A DNA stretch of 64,000 nt from Phymatolithon calcareum (taxonomy: Eukaryota; Rhodophyta; Florideophyceae; Hapalidiales). The stretch is from positions 992,001-1,056,000 of the forward strand of contig OZ345385.1 in assembly GCA_977006965.1 (NCBI GenBank). The letters run 5' to 3'. Shown here piece by piece: positions 1 through 10,944 of this stretch. Numbering within the stretch: the stretch's first letter is position 1; the number at the start of each line of letters is the position of its first letter. The position numbers were made by a program, and so were the translations under genes. The notes below the pieces were generated by a model that saw nothing but the letters and a program-made list of their open reading frames with translations, made no database searches and was not told the DNA's origin.

Positions 1-1
1 G

Positions 2-406
2 GTGCTACGCCTTTTGGAATCAACCAATGGAGCCGTAGAAGGATTTTGCCTCGTTGACGGCGGTAAGTACGAATGTACCATCGAAGCACTTGCCAAAGTG
101 TCACGTCTTTCTGCAGCTGCACTGGGTGCGTTCATCAGCTCATGCGGACTATCGAACAGATGTTTCTTCGATGTTCCTTTTGCCGGTCGTGCAATGCGAG
201 GAACGGTGAAGCTTGTTGGAGGAATTCCAACTGGAGAGTGGATGAATGGTCGCTTGATACCGACAAGTGCAGGCCTTCTTTACAATATGCTTAATGACTC
301 GTATCACAGTTTTGACAATATCGATGGAATATCTTACGTACATCCGTACACGGGTGGATTGATTAATGTTGGAAAGAATCTGAAGATTGCTCCTCGCATT
401 CAATAG
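2..406 (+). CDS. 3' end of an unrecognised ORF
   Basis: An open frame enters from the left edge and stops at 404-406 after about 134 codons. The composition looks like real protein (mixed hydrophobic and Gly-rich stretches such as VKLVGGIPTGEW and YVHPYTGGLINVGKNL), not a shadow frame. I recognise no family. The start lies outside the window; the GTG at position 2 is only the first codon visible. No membrane segment or known motif is seen. It could be the end of a gene or of a gene fragment, given how many fragments follow. Confidence 0.4.
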   Translation: MLRLLESTNGAVEGFCLVDGGKYECTIEALAKVSRLSAAALGAFISSCGLSNRCFFDVPFAGRAMRGTVKLVGGIPTGEWMNGRLIPTSAGLLYNMLNDSYHSFDNIDGISYVHPYTGGLINVGKNLKIAPRIQ

Positions 407-943
407 GATGCAACATATAACTTTTCATCTTCGCACCGGTTGCCGGAGCTGGCAATGATGCTTTTCCGGGCAAACTGGCGGAGAGGCGAAAGATGCGATC
501 GGCGCTCCTCTCAATGGTTCAATCTGGAGGCGATGACTGGGTAGATAAAAGTGGTGCCGCAAAGCAGCGTGGCAGCTTTCCGTCACCTCACGGTTGAAAT
601 GTACAATGCGATCATGAGATTATGGATCAGAGACTTGCAACCATTGAGCGGCGACTGAGCAACACAGTCACGAACCGGCTACACCCCACCGCAAATTCTC
701 CCCGTCACCTCACAAACCCGGGAAATTTCCAATTCCAACGCCAATACCAGCGCAACTGTCTACTTCGCACGCTCCCCGACCGGCTCCTCTCTGACCTACG
801 ACGATATCCAATCCCCCGAAAACCCGCACAACCCCACCCACGGAAGCGCAGTACGGCCAGAACCGGCGACCGAAAGGCCGTCGATGTAATCACCACTCAA
901 ATCCATCACGCCCTCGGGCGGCACGACGACAGCTCCGACATTT
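407..943. other. Gap without a confident gene
   Basis: A short open stretch at about 425-596 (plus strand, ending in TGA) reads as plausible protein but is cut by a stop just upstream and is not recognised. From 620 an open frame leads into the TBC-like remnant; its first 100 codons are low-complexity (Arg, Pro, Thr rich) and may be an unconserved N-terminus. Confidence 0.3.
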
Positions 944-1600
944 TTGACAACGATACACTGCCAGACGTCCCCGACGAAGACGACCAATCCGACTCCACCG
1001 TCTGGCACGCGCAAAGTCACGAGGAGTTATTCCGCACATGTATCGGCGCGGAAACAGTCGACGGCGATGAATTGCGGCGTATTGTATGGGCATACGACGT
1101 ACCAGAACGTCCGCGGGCGCGCGGACTACTCGTCGCGTATCTACCACCATATCGTGCAGAACTGTCAGCACGTCGCACGTCGCGCACACTACTGGCAACT
1201 CGTGTCGGAACTAACTTGGAGACGAAGGCGACGCCGCATGATCATCTGCTTCGCAACGGGCCTCGTTCTCAATGGTTTGAGCCTTTCCGAGATGTGGAGT
1301 TGCGAGCGACGATTGCACGCGACCTCAGTCGAAGGCATGCGGACATTCATCGCTTTGCGGTGTTGCGGAACGGAATGAATCTTGTACTTTTTGTGTACGC
1401 GAAGCGCAATCCGGTGTTCACTATGCGTGGCTACTGTACTCTGACTTTGCACACGGCCCCCAATTGTCTCCACCGGAAAACAGGGCTCAGTGGATAGTCT
1501 GGTGCAGCGCATTTTGGCCCCAAAGGAGCTCTGAACAACACAGCACTGTTCTCCTCACCACTGGCTCTACTGGTGACATCGCGAATTTCCCCGGATAGAC
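944..1600 (+). pseudogene. TBC-domain Rab-GAP-like remnant (TBC1D13 type)
   Basis: The frame 622-1497 contains, in TBC order: DELRRIVWAYDVPERPRARG followed by VAYLPPYRAE (the GVP..R...W..LL.YLP region); then DHLLRNGPRSQWFEPFRDVE and IARDLSRRHADIHRF (matching the I.kDv.RthPD..fF segment); then LVLFVYAKRNPVF (matching ilfvYAklNP). The following glutamine-finger region is lost. About 1417 the similarity may move to another frame (LLYSDFAHG), which suggests a frameshift. TBC proteins activate GTP hydrolysis by Rab GTPases in membrane traffic. The catalytic Arg of the IxxDxxR motif appears kept (IARDLSR), but the domain is truncated and degenerate. I call it a pseudogene or fragment; the family call rests on pattern recognition only. 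Confidence 0.5.
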
Positions 1601-1799
1601 GACTCGCTCTGTGGGACAAACTAGCGCCCTGTTGGCCGATAGCATTGTTGGCCGATGGCATTGTGGAATGGTGGACATGTCACCAGCCATGTTGGGGCTT
1701 GCTTTAGGAGACCTTGTCTATTCTCTGGGATTTACAAACGAGAGAAAACCAGTGGACGTACTGTATAGAATGCCCGGATCAATACCAACCAACCTCACA

Positions 1800-2140
1800 T
1801 TAGAACCATTGACGAGAACGGAAAAAACTTGAATAAATATGAGAGTATTTTAATGAAGATAGTAAGTAATACTGTACAGTAGCTACCAATGCACACATGC
1901 AATCGTCGAGTCCGCAAAGGACGGCAAGCATTCGTAACGGTCGCGAAAACCAGAAGCGCTTACTGCATTCCTTTCTTTCTTTCCTTATTGCAGAAGAAGT
2001 TAATTTTTGAAGCCGGAACTTCCCCTCAAGCAAGTTCTCATTGTTCAGAAATTGGAGTGCCTCAACGGGTCTCTCCCTGCGCAGATCTTCTATAGCTTCA
2101 TTCCTTACAGTCTGTCGTGTTCGGGAATAGCATAGCAACT
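1800..2140 (-). mobile_element. LINE 3' remnant (family C)
   Basis: The minus strand encodes RPVEALQFLNNENLL, matching the C-terminal tail of other retrotransposon remnants in the window (RPLAVLTFLNNEMLL near 46.9 kb, KPLEVLKFMNN near 22.7 kb). The zinc-knuckle upstream of that tail in the other copies is not visible here. This is a decayed 3' fragment of a non-LTR retrotransposon, with no intact ORF. Confidence 0.5.
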
Positions 2141-2189
2141 GGAAAAGAATGCAATGGGCGCGACAATCATCACGGATATATGCTCTCCA

Positions 2190-2920
2190 ACACTAGATCC
2201 GCTCACGATCAGCTCTCTTGACTGCGCAGAACGTCACCGCCCCTGACGGCAAACATGTCGGCGCCTGATCCGTGAAACATTGGTTAACCGTCTTACCGGA
2301 GTGCTTTGCGCAGAACTGAACCTTTTTCTTCTTCCTCGCTGATCTGGTCATGTCAGTGGTGCCGACGTTGATACATTTTGTGGGATTCCTTACAGAACTA
2401 TTCCATGAAGGGTCACAAGCTTTCTTGCGGTGCATTTCCCGTTATAGCGGCGTTTGTCCATTGTGGTTAGTTTAAAAGGGGGAAAATACAAGGGAGTCGG
2501 TCCCAACTAAATGTTTTGTCATGATTTTAATATGAAATAACCACCATCGTGAAAATTTGAGCTATTGTCTCCGAGCTTGACTACAACTTGGAGAATGTGT
2601 TCAATGTCACCTGGGTGAGTCTCGCAGAAATTCTGTATCGGGTTAAGTTCCTCATGTTCCACAGCTTCCTCAAAACTCCATAAAGAAGAAGTTTGTGAAT
2701 GTACGAGTCACCATCGATGGCGGCACACATGTTGGTGCCTACTTAGCGATACTACCAGAATCATTCTTTCCATTATGCTTTGCTTTAACGTGCTCCTCTG
2801 TCTTCGTCTTGCCTGACTTGGGCTTGCCACCGCGGCCGAGATCGATCCACCAGTGGGATTTTTCGCGGAACTCGTTCGTTCACAACCACTTTGTGCTGTT
2901 GGTGTGCTTCTGTATTTAGA
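2190..2920 (-). repeat. Two degenerate related peptide-coding remnants
   Basis: The minus strand of 2193-2435 and of about 2690-2900 encodes two similar decayed peptides: one has VQFCAKHSGK followed by QAPTCLPSGAVT, the other VKAKHNGK followed by APTCVPPSMVT. The Cys/His pattern recalls retrotransposon Gag zinc knuckles, but it is too eroded to place. The stretch 2920-3176 between here and the next gene shows nothing I can name. Confidence 0.3.
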
Positions 2921-3176
2921 CTAGTTGCGAAGATCTGTGGCGTTCTTTCTCTTTGCATGAGAGCACCGCCGATTTATTTTTGTCAGTTGAGAATCTCTAA
3001 CCGAGTCATTACAAGGCTACACATTGTACTATCCGTACACGCTTGATGCATAGCGAGTCCATATCTTGAGCATGACCATATCCATCGTGCCTCACGATAT
3101 AATGTCAAAAACCAAAATAATAGCAAGACGAACTATATCCAATTCGCCTCTGTTTATTCTCCTGCCAAGACACTCT

Positions 3177-6094
3177 TTAACGTGCCATTCGCAACACAGT
3201 CGCAAGTCGCTCGTTCAGACTATTCAACTGCAAGTCCAAATTGCCTGCATTCTCCTTGGTCGCGTTAACAATTTCTGCAAGCGCCTTCTCTGTAAACCCC
3301 GGTGCGTTTAACCGGCGCTTCAACCCGTCAAGGTCCTTCTGCACTCGCCCGATTTGCTTTTCAAGCCGCAATCTCTCCTTCTCATAGTCGATCATGTTAC
3401 GCAACGGGGATCACCGCTCGCAAGCCTTGTTCCACACTGAGCTGCAAAAATTTATCTCAGTCCTGCCCTAAAGTCGCCTCACCATCGTCATTAACGTGTA
3501 CATCAAACTGCGCAATATCAATCTTTGCTCGAAGTGCGAGTGCCCCCTTTTCCTCTGCAATATCTCCAGCCGTGATTCTGTCTGCAAACACAGAGATCGG
3601 CACGCGTTTTGATGGTGCGACATCGTACTCAGCACGCGCATTACACACCGCCCGCACGAGCGCCTGACAGCGAGCGAATCGTTCCACAGCGTCCGAGTCG
3701 ATTGTACCGCCTTGCGGCCACCGAGCCGCTATGAGTGCATACTCTCCGCCTTCGCTACGTGGAAAGCGTTGCCAAAGCGCTTCCTTGAAAAAAGGCATGA
3801 ACGGATGTAATAAACGAAGGCTAGAGTCAACGACGTATACGAGTGTAGCACGAGCTGCCGCCACCGCCTCCGCATCGTCACCATAGAGGCGCACCTTCGA
3901 CGCCTCAAGGTACCATGCCGCATATTCGTCCCACAAAAATTCATAAATCTGTCTCCCTGCGTCGCCGAACGCAAAGCTGTCAAGCCCTGTACTCACGGAC
4001 TCAACGAGGTTGTGTAGCTGCGAAATGATATATCTCTCGGGGAGTAGTAAGTCTGGAAGTTCAGAGGAGCCAAAGTTGGAGATCCCAATTGTAGAGAGTC
4101 TCGCGTGCTCGATGTCGGTAATACCGTCAAGGTTTGTCAGGATGTAACGACATGCGTTCCATAGTTTGTTTGCAAAATTTCAGTTAGATTCAATCTTCTC
4201 CACACTTAGAGGAATATCTTGCCCTGGCGTGCTTCCAGCGACCAGCGAATAACGCAGTGCATCTGTACCATATTCCGCGATTGTGTCCAGCGGATCCAGT
4301 ACATTACCAATCGATTTGCTCATTTTCCTGCCCTCTGCATCGCGAACAAGGCCATGAAGATAGACCATCTCGAACGGGATTTTTCCAGTTAGTCCAATGG
4401 ACATCATGATCATGCGGGCGACCCAAAAGAAGATAATATCATATCCAGTCTCCATGACCGTACCCGGAAAGAAACGATCGATATCTGCAGCGTCCTTCTG
4501 AGGCCACCCTATTGTTGCAAATGGCCACAGGCCTTATGAGAACCAGGTGTCAAGCACATCGGTCTCCTGCGAGAGGGTCACCATTCCAACACCATATTTT
4601 TCCGTCGCCTGTTGCTCTTCATGCGCAACATCGCGCGCCACGATGTACTCGCCAGGCCGTTCCACCACATTCCAAACAGGAATTTGATGACCCCACATGA
4701 GCTGCCGAGAGATGCACCAGTCCTTGATATTCTCCAACCAGTTGTAGTACACTTTCTCAAACCTTTCCGGGACGATCTTAATGCGCTTATCCCGTACTGC
4801 TTCTAGTGCCGTCTTGGCCAGGCCTTCCATTTTGACGAACCATTGCGTCGACACGAGGGGTTCAACAATTTCCCCGCCGCGCTGACTTCGCGGCACGAGA
4901 CTTGTGTTGTCCTCCACCTTAATTGTCAGGCCCAAGTCGGAGAGCTGTTCCCATAGTTTCTCGCGGGCAACGAACCGATCAAGCCCTGCAAACGGCCCAG
5001 CATTTTCGTTAAGAGTTGCGTCACGGTCCATAATATTCACAATGCTCAGCCCCGTGCTTCTTCCCCAGATCACAGTCGTTTGTGTCATGTCCTGGGGTAA
5101 TCTTAAGCGCCCCAGTTTCAAATTCGCGATCCACATACTTATCCACAATAGTGCGGATCTTTCTTCCCAGTATGGGCACAACAGCATTCCTCCCGATTAA
5201 GTGACGATATCGCGTGTCATCTGGATGTACACAGACAGCAGTATCGCCGAGAATTGTTTCCGGTCGTGTGGTGGCAATCGGAATTTCACCGCCTCCTTCC
5301 ACGGGATACCTGAAGTAGTACAATTTTCCGACTTCTTCGGAAAATTCGACCTCAATATCGCTCACAGCTGTTTGCAACCCCGGGCTCCAGTTGACCATAT
5401 AGTCCCCTCTGTAGACAAGTCCCTGCTCATGGAGTCTGAGGAACGCTTCGTTGACCGCCTCGCACATGCTCTCATTCAGAGCAAATTTCTCCCTGTTCCA
5501 ATCGCAACTTGCCCCAAGTTTCCGCAGTTGCTTCGAAATGTAGCCGCCCTTCTGCTCTTTCCATCGCCAGACTTTCTGAACAAATTCTTCGCGGGAAAGC
5601 TCGCGATAATTCACACCTTCCCTCGCAAGCTGTTTGGCCACAACGAGTTGAGTCGCAATACCGGCATGATCCATACCTGGTAAGTAAAGTGTTGATCGCC
5701 CGGTCATTCGCGCATGTCTTGCTAGAATGTCTTCCACAGCGACAAACATGGCGTGCCCCATGTGAAGATTTCCAGTTACGTTCGGCGGAGGCATGCACAT
5801 GACAAATGGTTCTTTCCCGTTGTCCGCAACATGAGCAAAATAACCCGCGCGTTCCCACCATTCGTAGATCGCACCCTCTAGCGCGGTCGGATCATATCGC
5901 GTCGCCATGTCTTCTGCACTTCCACGCAGAGCTGCAGGCACAGGGAATTCATACGGTATTCCAGTCGCGGATGCACACGACAGAGCGGTTGCTGTTGCCA
6001 ATACACGGACACGTAGCCGTCGCGTGGGCGCACCAGCGCGCGCGGGGCGTAACAACACATGTGCACGACGCGGGACGGTGCGCACGAGGATCAC
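3177..6094 (-). pseudogene. valS: Valyl-tRNA synthetase, plastid-type, disrupted
   Basis: Charges tRNA-Val. The minus strand encodes, in order: an Arg/Ala-rich leader of about 60 residues (organelle-targeting type), MATRYDPTALEGAIYEWWER, the class-I HIGH motif as PPPNVTGNLHMGHAMF, the editing domain, the region before KMSKS, RKMSKSIGNVLDP, the anticodon-binding domain (LLHPFMPFFKEALWQRFP) and the C-terminal coiled-coil arm (3177-3404). Domain order is complete and there are no introns, but the frame is broken. One extra G in a G run (5050-5053) shifts frame. TAA at 4534-4536 sits inside DTWFS-GLWPF. TGA at 4180-4182 sits inside KIESN-NFANKLWN, where CGA is likely. TGA at 3457-3459 and a shift near 3400 disrupt the tail. 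The leader and bacterial-type sequence suggest a plastid or dual-targeted enzyme. Family certain; function in this state unlikely unless the lesions are assembly errors. Confidence 0.93.
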
Positions 6095-6351
6095 TGCCCC
6101 TGGAACGGGGATGAATGCTAGGAAGGCGAGCGAGCCTGTTTGAGGCGGAAGAATCGGCGGCTCAGATCTTCTTGGGCGGCGAGATTACCTCGCCGTTGGT
6201 ACACTCTCCGAGAATCCATTGTCAAAACCCGGTTTTAATTTTTCAATTTTTAGCCCGATTAGCACGTCATACCTACATCGTGCATCCAATCTTCAAACTC
6301 AAGAAGAGAACGTCTGATTGCCATTGCGCAGCAACGCCTGGGCAAGGAGCA
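6095..6351. promoter_or_regulatory. Divergent intergenic region
   Basis: About 260 bp separate the start of the valyl-tRNA synthetase gene (minus) from the lyase gene (plus), so any promoters for the pair must lie here. A T-rich run is seen at 6236-6250. I see no element I can name with confidence. Confidence 0.35.
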
Positions 6352-7076
6352 ATGATGTCGGCATTCTCCACAGCCCTTCCCTTGCCGCGGCGAGCCGTGT
6401 CAAACGGCCGGCCACGCAACGCTGCATGTGGCGCGCGCATGGGAGCGCTTAAGTCTGCGGATGCAATGAGATTTTTTAGCCATCGCGCTGGACGGTGGCA
6501 CAGCCGACGGGTGACGCACCACCTAGCGTTCAAGAATGCGGAAAGCGGTGAGAGCGAGATTGAAATGGCAGTATTACCTGCTACGGACGAGAGCATTGCA
6601 CAATTGTGCAAGGATAACGGGGTTGATCCGGCGGCTGCGAGTGGAGTGGAGGATGTCATGTAACCTGGAAAGCGACAATGGCTTGGGATCAGGAGGGTCA
6701 GAATCACGAAGGGGCGACTGTGTTCGCACTGGTACCAGACGAGGGCACCGTACGCGCTGGGCGCATTGTGCGAGATCGGGGATACGCTGAAATTGTTCCG
6801 ATCGCCGGTAGATATGCATTGACAGATGAGGACGACCTCTACCTCGAGACACCATATGAAGGCGGAGCGGTGGAAGAGACGTTTGCGTTTGATTCGGAAA
6901 ACGTGTGCAATAGGACGTCGACGGTGCGCCGTTTTGGAGGCCTTGCCACGGCGACATTTTCTACAAAAGTGCACCTCGGAGGTCCGAGTATTGCGGACAT
7001 TATTGGGGACGCGGACGAGGCACAGAGGGAATTGGAGGATATGTTTGAAAATCATCTCTTCTTTGGCGTTAGTTAG
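6352..7076 (+). CDS. cpcS: Phycobilin:phycobiliprotein lyase, CpcS/CpeS family, one frameshift
   Basis: CpcS/CpeS lyases attach phycobilins to conserved cysteines of phycobiliproteins. I chose the ATG at 6352 (a second lies at 6355) because it gives a Ser/Arg/Ala-rich leader of about 35 residues, as expected for plastid import. The mature part begins MRFFSHRAGRWHSRRVTHHL followed by AFKNAESGESEIEM, the family's diagnostic N-terminus. It continues with MAWDQEGQNHEGATVFALVP, then GYAEIVPIAGRYAL and RRFGGLATATFSTKVHLGG. The frame changes between about 6640 and 6653: the first frame ends at a TAA at 6661, while the next frame already reads GCHVTWKATMAWDQEG upstream of 6678. One base is therefore lost or gained. 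No splice pair explains it convincingly. It is either a sequencing error or an early pseudogene. Its 3' end overlaps the end of the convergent ascorbate peroxidase remnant. Confidence 0.9.
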
Positions 7077-7662
7077 TCCGAGTGAAGGGAATCAGAGGGC
7101 TAAACTTGGGAGTGACTTTTTGCAGGGCAGTCGGGAAAGATTCCAGAATATTGCAATTCAAGCCAAAGGACGGACGCACAGGGCCGCCGAGTGCAAATAG
7201 CGCTTTTGGAGAGGGGTTCAGTGCTTCTCGTAAAGCAGTTGAGGCATGCACTCGGTAGGATCCGGGAGACGCCCGTCCGGCGTGCAGTCGACCCCGGACG
7301 CTTCGACCCGCCAACAACGGAAGGGGATTTACGGGCAGGCAGCCTGCGAAGGAGATTGCGACCACCGAGGCGAGCTGGTAGAGATCGGCGTAGGAGACCT
7401 CTGGCGAGGCGGATTTTATAGGCTTGAGCAGATGGCGCGCAAGTTTCCGGGCGGTGTTGGCACCTTGGGTCGACTCGGGCGCGAAGCGGATGCTGCCGTT
7501 TGCACCGCCCGTCTTGGAGGTGACGCAGTAGGTGGCTGCATCGTGTCAGGCGAGGCGGACCATTAGGGGCATGGAGGGAGTCTCGGTGTAGAGGGCGGTC
7601 AGGAGGATGCGCAGCTTCTGCTCGCCGGGGCGCCTGGGGGAAGGTGGCTGTTGCGGGCATTG
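7069..7662 (-). pseudogene. Ascorbate peroxidase, fragment with active-site stop
   Basis: Haem peroxidase that reduces hydrogen peroxide with ascorbate. The minus strand reads KLRILLTALYTETPSMPLMV, then RLA-stop-HDAATY, TSKTGGANGSIRFAPES, KLARHLLKPIKSASPEVSYA and DLYQLASVVAIS. This is the distal haem pocket and following helices of class I peroxidases. The conserved Trp before the catalytic His (R-L-A-W-H-D) is TGA (minus strand of 7546-7548), one G-to-A change from TGG. After VVAIS the sequence drifts (FAGCLPVNPLPLLAGR), and the proximal haem ligand region is absent. The 5' end stops near a G-rich minisatellite. The family call is strong; the gene cannot make an active enzyme. Whether it was cytosolic or plastid cannot be told. 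Confidence 0.85.
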
Positions 7663-7690
7663 CGGATGGCATTGGATGGATCGGGGTTAG

Positions 7691-7740
7691 TGGGGGTTGG
7701 TGGGGGTTGGTGGGGGTTGGTGGGGGTTGGTGGGAGTTGG
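7691..7740 (+). repeat. G-rich 10-bp minisatellite
   Basis: Five tandem copies of a 10-bp unit, TGGGGGTTGG, the last with one change. The G runs could form G-quadruplex DNA. It abuts the truncated 5' end of the ascorbate peroxidase remnant. Confidence 0.9.
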
Positions 7741-7755
7741 GGTAGAGCGCGGTTT

Positions 7756-7853
7756 GATTGACCTTCTCACAGCCTCAGATCTCGCCTTCCCCCGATACAG
7801 TTCATGCATGTATCGGGGGAAGGCGGGATCTGAGGCTGTGAGAGGGGTCAATC
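7756..7853. repeat. Long hairpin
   Basis: Arms 7756-7799 and 7809-7853 are inverted copies of each other (about 44 bp, very few mismatches) separated by a 9-nt spacer. This could be a tiny fold-back or MITE-like element. No gene is adjacent on either side that it would obviously terminate. Confidence 0.85.
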
Positions 7854-8416
7854 TGGTTCCACGGAATGCGACGTCGAATGATGCACACAGTACAGTACCG
7901 GCGGATGGGAATTTTGATTGACATTTTTAGAGCGCTGCGGAGAGGATGGTCGATCAAGATGGAATTTTGTGCGCATCAAAGTGGCGAGAGGAATCAAGCT
8001 GGTGTGATGGGGCATCAGATCGATCGATTATACTGTGTATAGGTTAGGAATGAGCATCGATACTGTCGATATCAACGAATATCTGATTATCAACCTCATT
8101 TTGGCGGAATGACAGAATATCAAGATTTTCAATCCGATATACTGTACTGTAGAGACGGGCGATGGCGGCGGCGACCGCTGACACTGGTGGGCAGGCATCA
8201 TGCACCGCCTGGCATCTCTCTTTGAGGTCGGCGGTCACGCAGGACGGAGTACAGTATTCTTTTCCACGTGTGAAAACCAAAATTTTCGAAACTGAAAGTT
8301 TTCAGAAACTTTTGGTCTGCTTCCACACCGGGCCAATCAATGTATTGCTGGACACGGCTTATTCACTGCGGATGGCAACTACAGTACTGTAGGATGATGG
8401 CCCAACCGTTGGTTAG

Positions 8417-8484
8417 GTCCCAGAACAATCCCGAAACAATGCTCAGCTGAATATTTGAGCATTGTTTCGGGACTGTTCTGGGAC
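8417..8484. repeat. Inverted repeat, 29-bp arms
   Basis: Arms 8417-8445 and 8456-8484 are inverted copies with one mismatch and a 10-nt spacer. The arms begin GTCCCAGAACAATCCCGAAA. Confidence 0.85.
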
Positions 8485-8956
8485 TTATTGGTCAATATCT
8501 CAGTTCGAGCTGCCGCACTGGTCACAACAGATTTACGTGCTGTGTCCTCCTGATTGGCTCGGGGCGCGCATAATATTAACTGGGAAAATTGATCAAAAAT
8601 ATATCCCCTCAATTGAGAGAATCAGTTTCGTAACAACAACGCTTTTGATTGGCAGGTCGATCGCCGTCACATTCACATGGACACTACACTAGTGCTGATT
8701 GGTTACCGTATGTACAGTAGCTGAATGCAACGACTCGCTGAGTCGTTGCTCGATCTATAGATCATAGATCGAACAACTTACATCGCTCTTCTACTCTCTA
8801 ATTATACAACCAATCAGAGAGGCTCTATCACCAATTGATGTGCCGGGTTTGCCGTTTTCATTGCTGTCGTCTGCTTGGTCCTACTGTACTCTATCACGCG
8901 TGAGTCCCCGTCTCACGGCGGTCCTCCCGTCTACCACAGGTCTACAGTACAGTAGT

Positions 8957-8988
8957 GGGTGCGCGGGTGCGCGGGTGCGCGGGTGCGC
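8957..8988 (+). repeat. 8-bp tandem repeat
   Basis: Four perfect copies of GGGTGCGC. Confidence 0.9.
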
Positions 8989-9754
8989 GGTGATTCAGCA
9001 GGAAGACCGACTGGTGAGAAAAATGTTAACGTTTGCTAGCACGGGTCTATCGAGGGGCACAGAATTGTTTGCGCAAGTTTGTTTGCCGGGCATTTCTCCA
9101 GAAACTACTGTACTAAATTAATTAAAATAAGCGCCGACAAAAAGGCCGTCGCCCGCATCCGTCAGTCAGTGATGCAATTACAGTAATGGCAAGGACTCAA
9201 ATGCATTAGAAAGCTGGAGACCGATATTGCCAAAATTGGGACTCATGGTATCATACCTGCTCAATACGTGCACGTGCGGTGCGGTGGTGGAGTTGTGCGT
9301 GCAGTTGCGCTGTGGTGGTGGGGAATGTGGGAGAACGCGAAATTTCGGTTTATCCGAGATTTAGAAGTTGGCCTGTTTTCTCGCACAATTGTAAATTACC
9401 TTTAATTTCAGGTTGTCCACGGCCCTAAGCTGCTTTGTGCGTCGGCAGCGGAACGGCAGCAATATTTACTCGTCGGCATCGTATCATCGTGAGGGATGTT
9501 TCATAGTACAGAAACAGTGGTGTGATGTGGGGCTGTGGGCAGGTTAGATCATCTGTCCTGCAGTTGTCCTGTGGTGTCGTGGTGATCACATAATGTGATG
9601 TGGGGTGCAGTTTTCTTGTGCTGCGTATTATAATTAGTTAGGTTTTCTCAAGTTGCCCGGTGCCCCAGTAAATTTACCGCACAGAATGCTTGGCTAGTTT
9701 CAGGCACGCATTATGTCACTCGGATAACAGTTCACCGGAGCGATTCCTGAGAAC

Positions 9755-9882
9755 GATCTCCCAGTTGAAGAACTCAAACCTAAGCTTTACAACATTGACC
9801 CTTCTTTCACTCAAAAAGATTCCTTAAAAGGATCTCCCAGTTCAAGAACTCAAACCTAAGCTTTACGTCACCTAAGCTTTAC
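9755..9882 (+). repeat. Direct repeat of 36 bp plus a partial third copy
   Basis: Copies at 9755-9790 and 9831-9866 share GATCTCCCAGTT and CAAACCTAAGCTTTAC with one mismatch seen. A third partial copy, CCTAAGCTTTAC, lies at 9871-9882. Confidence 0.85.
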
Positions 9883-10154
9883 GACAGCAAGTAGCATATA
9901 ACATACTATGTTCCTTTCTCTGGTTAGAGGAAGGCTCCGGGTCGAAACTTTTGCTCCTAGCACTCTAGTCAGACACTACTTCGCGCACAGGAACGAATTC
10001 GGTCCGAGATTGAAATCAACTTCCCTCATCATTGTGCCGACGTTGCTAGTTTTACCAGCTCGCGAAGAATTAACTTTGTCATTCATGCGTCTCCTGCCGG
10101 GATTGCAGAGGAAGCTGTGCGGATTTGTATTTAAGATTTGCATGGTAACAGTGA

Positions 10155-10370
10155 TTGCTTTACTCCCCTAACAGGCTAGTAAGACAGTGTTTTATGGCTA
10201 ACTATCTTTTGCTTAAAGTACGGCAACAAGTTCTTCATGCAAGCTACATAGGAAAGAAATCGTTCTTCTCTGCGTTCTGCTCGCCTTACGACTCGATTAC
10301 AGAGCAGCAAACGTCGTGGTTCCACGATCCTGGAGTCCACGTGGACGTTGAATGTCACCAATGCATCGAT
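10155..10370 (-). mobile_element. SINE-like remnant related to the 31-kb SINE
   Basis: On the plus strand this segment carries TCCCCTAACAGGCTAG at its left end and a later block with GTGGTTCCACG and GGAGTCCACGTGGACG. Both blocks recur in the same order in the SINE at 31050-31430. It has no visible tRNA-derived head or target duplication, so it is an older or truncated copy. The flanking stretches 9883-10154 and 10371-10944 hold nothing else I can name. Confidence 0.45.
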
Positions 10371-10944
10371 AGACTCTCGAGGAAGCTTTGCGAGAGCCTC
10401 AGTCGAGCTGTTAACCAAAAATGCCCCCCAAGGTCCATTAGGGTCGTCGCCCTCGCGGGGAACAGTATAAAATGGCCCAGTACAAGCACGACCAATGCAT
10501 GAAGCTCATCGCCCAATATGAGTCAGGCAGAGGCTAGCATTTTCTCTCCCTGCCCGTTTGCCAAGCAATGCGTAATAGCTCCGCACAGCAGTGGTTTGAT
10601 TGCTCTTGGCATTGAAAACGTTTGTATTCATCTGGTTGAAAAACATCACATCAATATCTTTTCTTCATCTCTTGTGTCCCCCGTCCAGCACCGTCCCGCC
10701 CTCCGGCATGTCTGATTTATAGAAGAGCTTTGCGTAGGCAGAAAAAAGATGCTCGGACAGACAGACAGGGGATGCAAAACCCAACCTGTATTGCTCTTGT
10801 TGCAAGATGTTGCAGCAGAATGTGTTTGCTCTTTTGAACGAGGACTCGTTGAATCACCGACGTAACTCACCGGCGGTGAGTTATGCTTTCCAATTAGCAT
10901 TACAATAGAAGAATTATTGCCTCCGATTGTTTTTGAGGGACCTC

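Larger units (their letters stand above)
7854..9754. other. Non-coding, AT-rich, repeat-bearing gap
   Basis: No coding frame here shows a recognisable family. The stretch holds the hairpin at 8417-8484, an 8-bp tandem repeat at 8957-8988 and many TACTGTA/TACAGTA heptamers (for example near 8122, 8249, 8390, 8711, 8883, 8942 and 9105). Confidence 0.5.

Noticed and set aside
6273-7055. 260-codon minus-strand frame
   Set aside because: It is antisense to the CpcS/CpeS lyase and its sequence has no protein-family character.
7100-7672. 190-codon minus-strand frame
   Set aside because: It is the wrong frame of the ascorbate peroxidase fragment; the homologous peptide lies in a neighbouring frame with a stop at the Trp codon.
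7691-7740. Telomere-like repeat
   Set aside because: The 10-bp period and unit TGGGGGTTGG, only five copies and an internal position fit a minisatellite better than a telomere.
9755-9882. CRISPR-like direct repeats
   Set aside because: Only two full copies with one spacer, in a eukaryotic context without cas genes.
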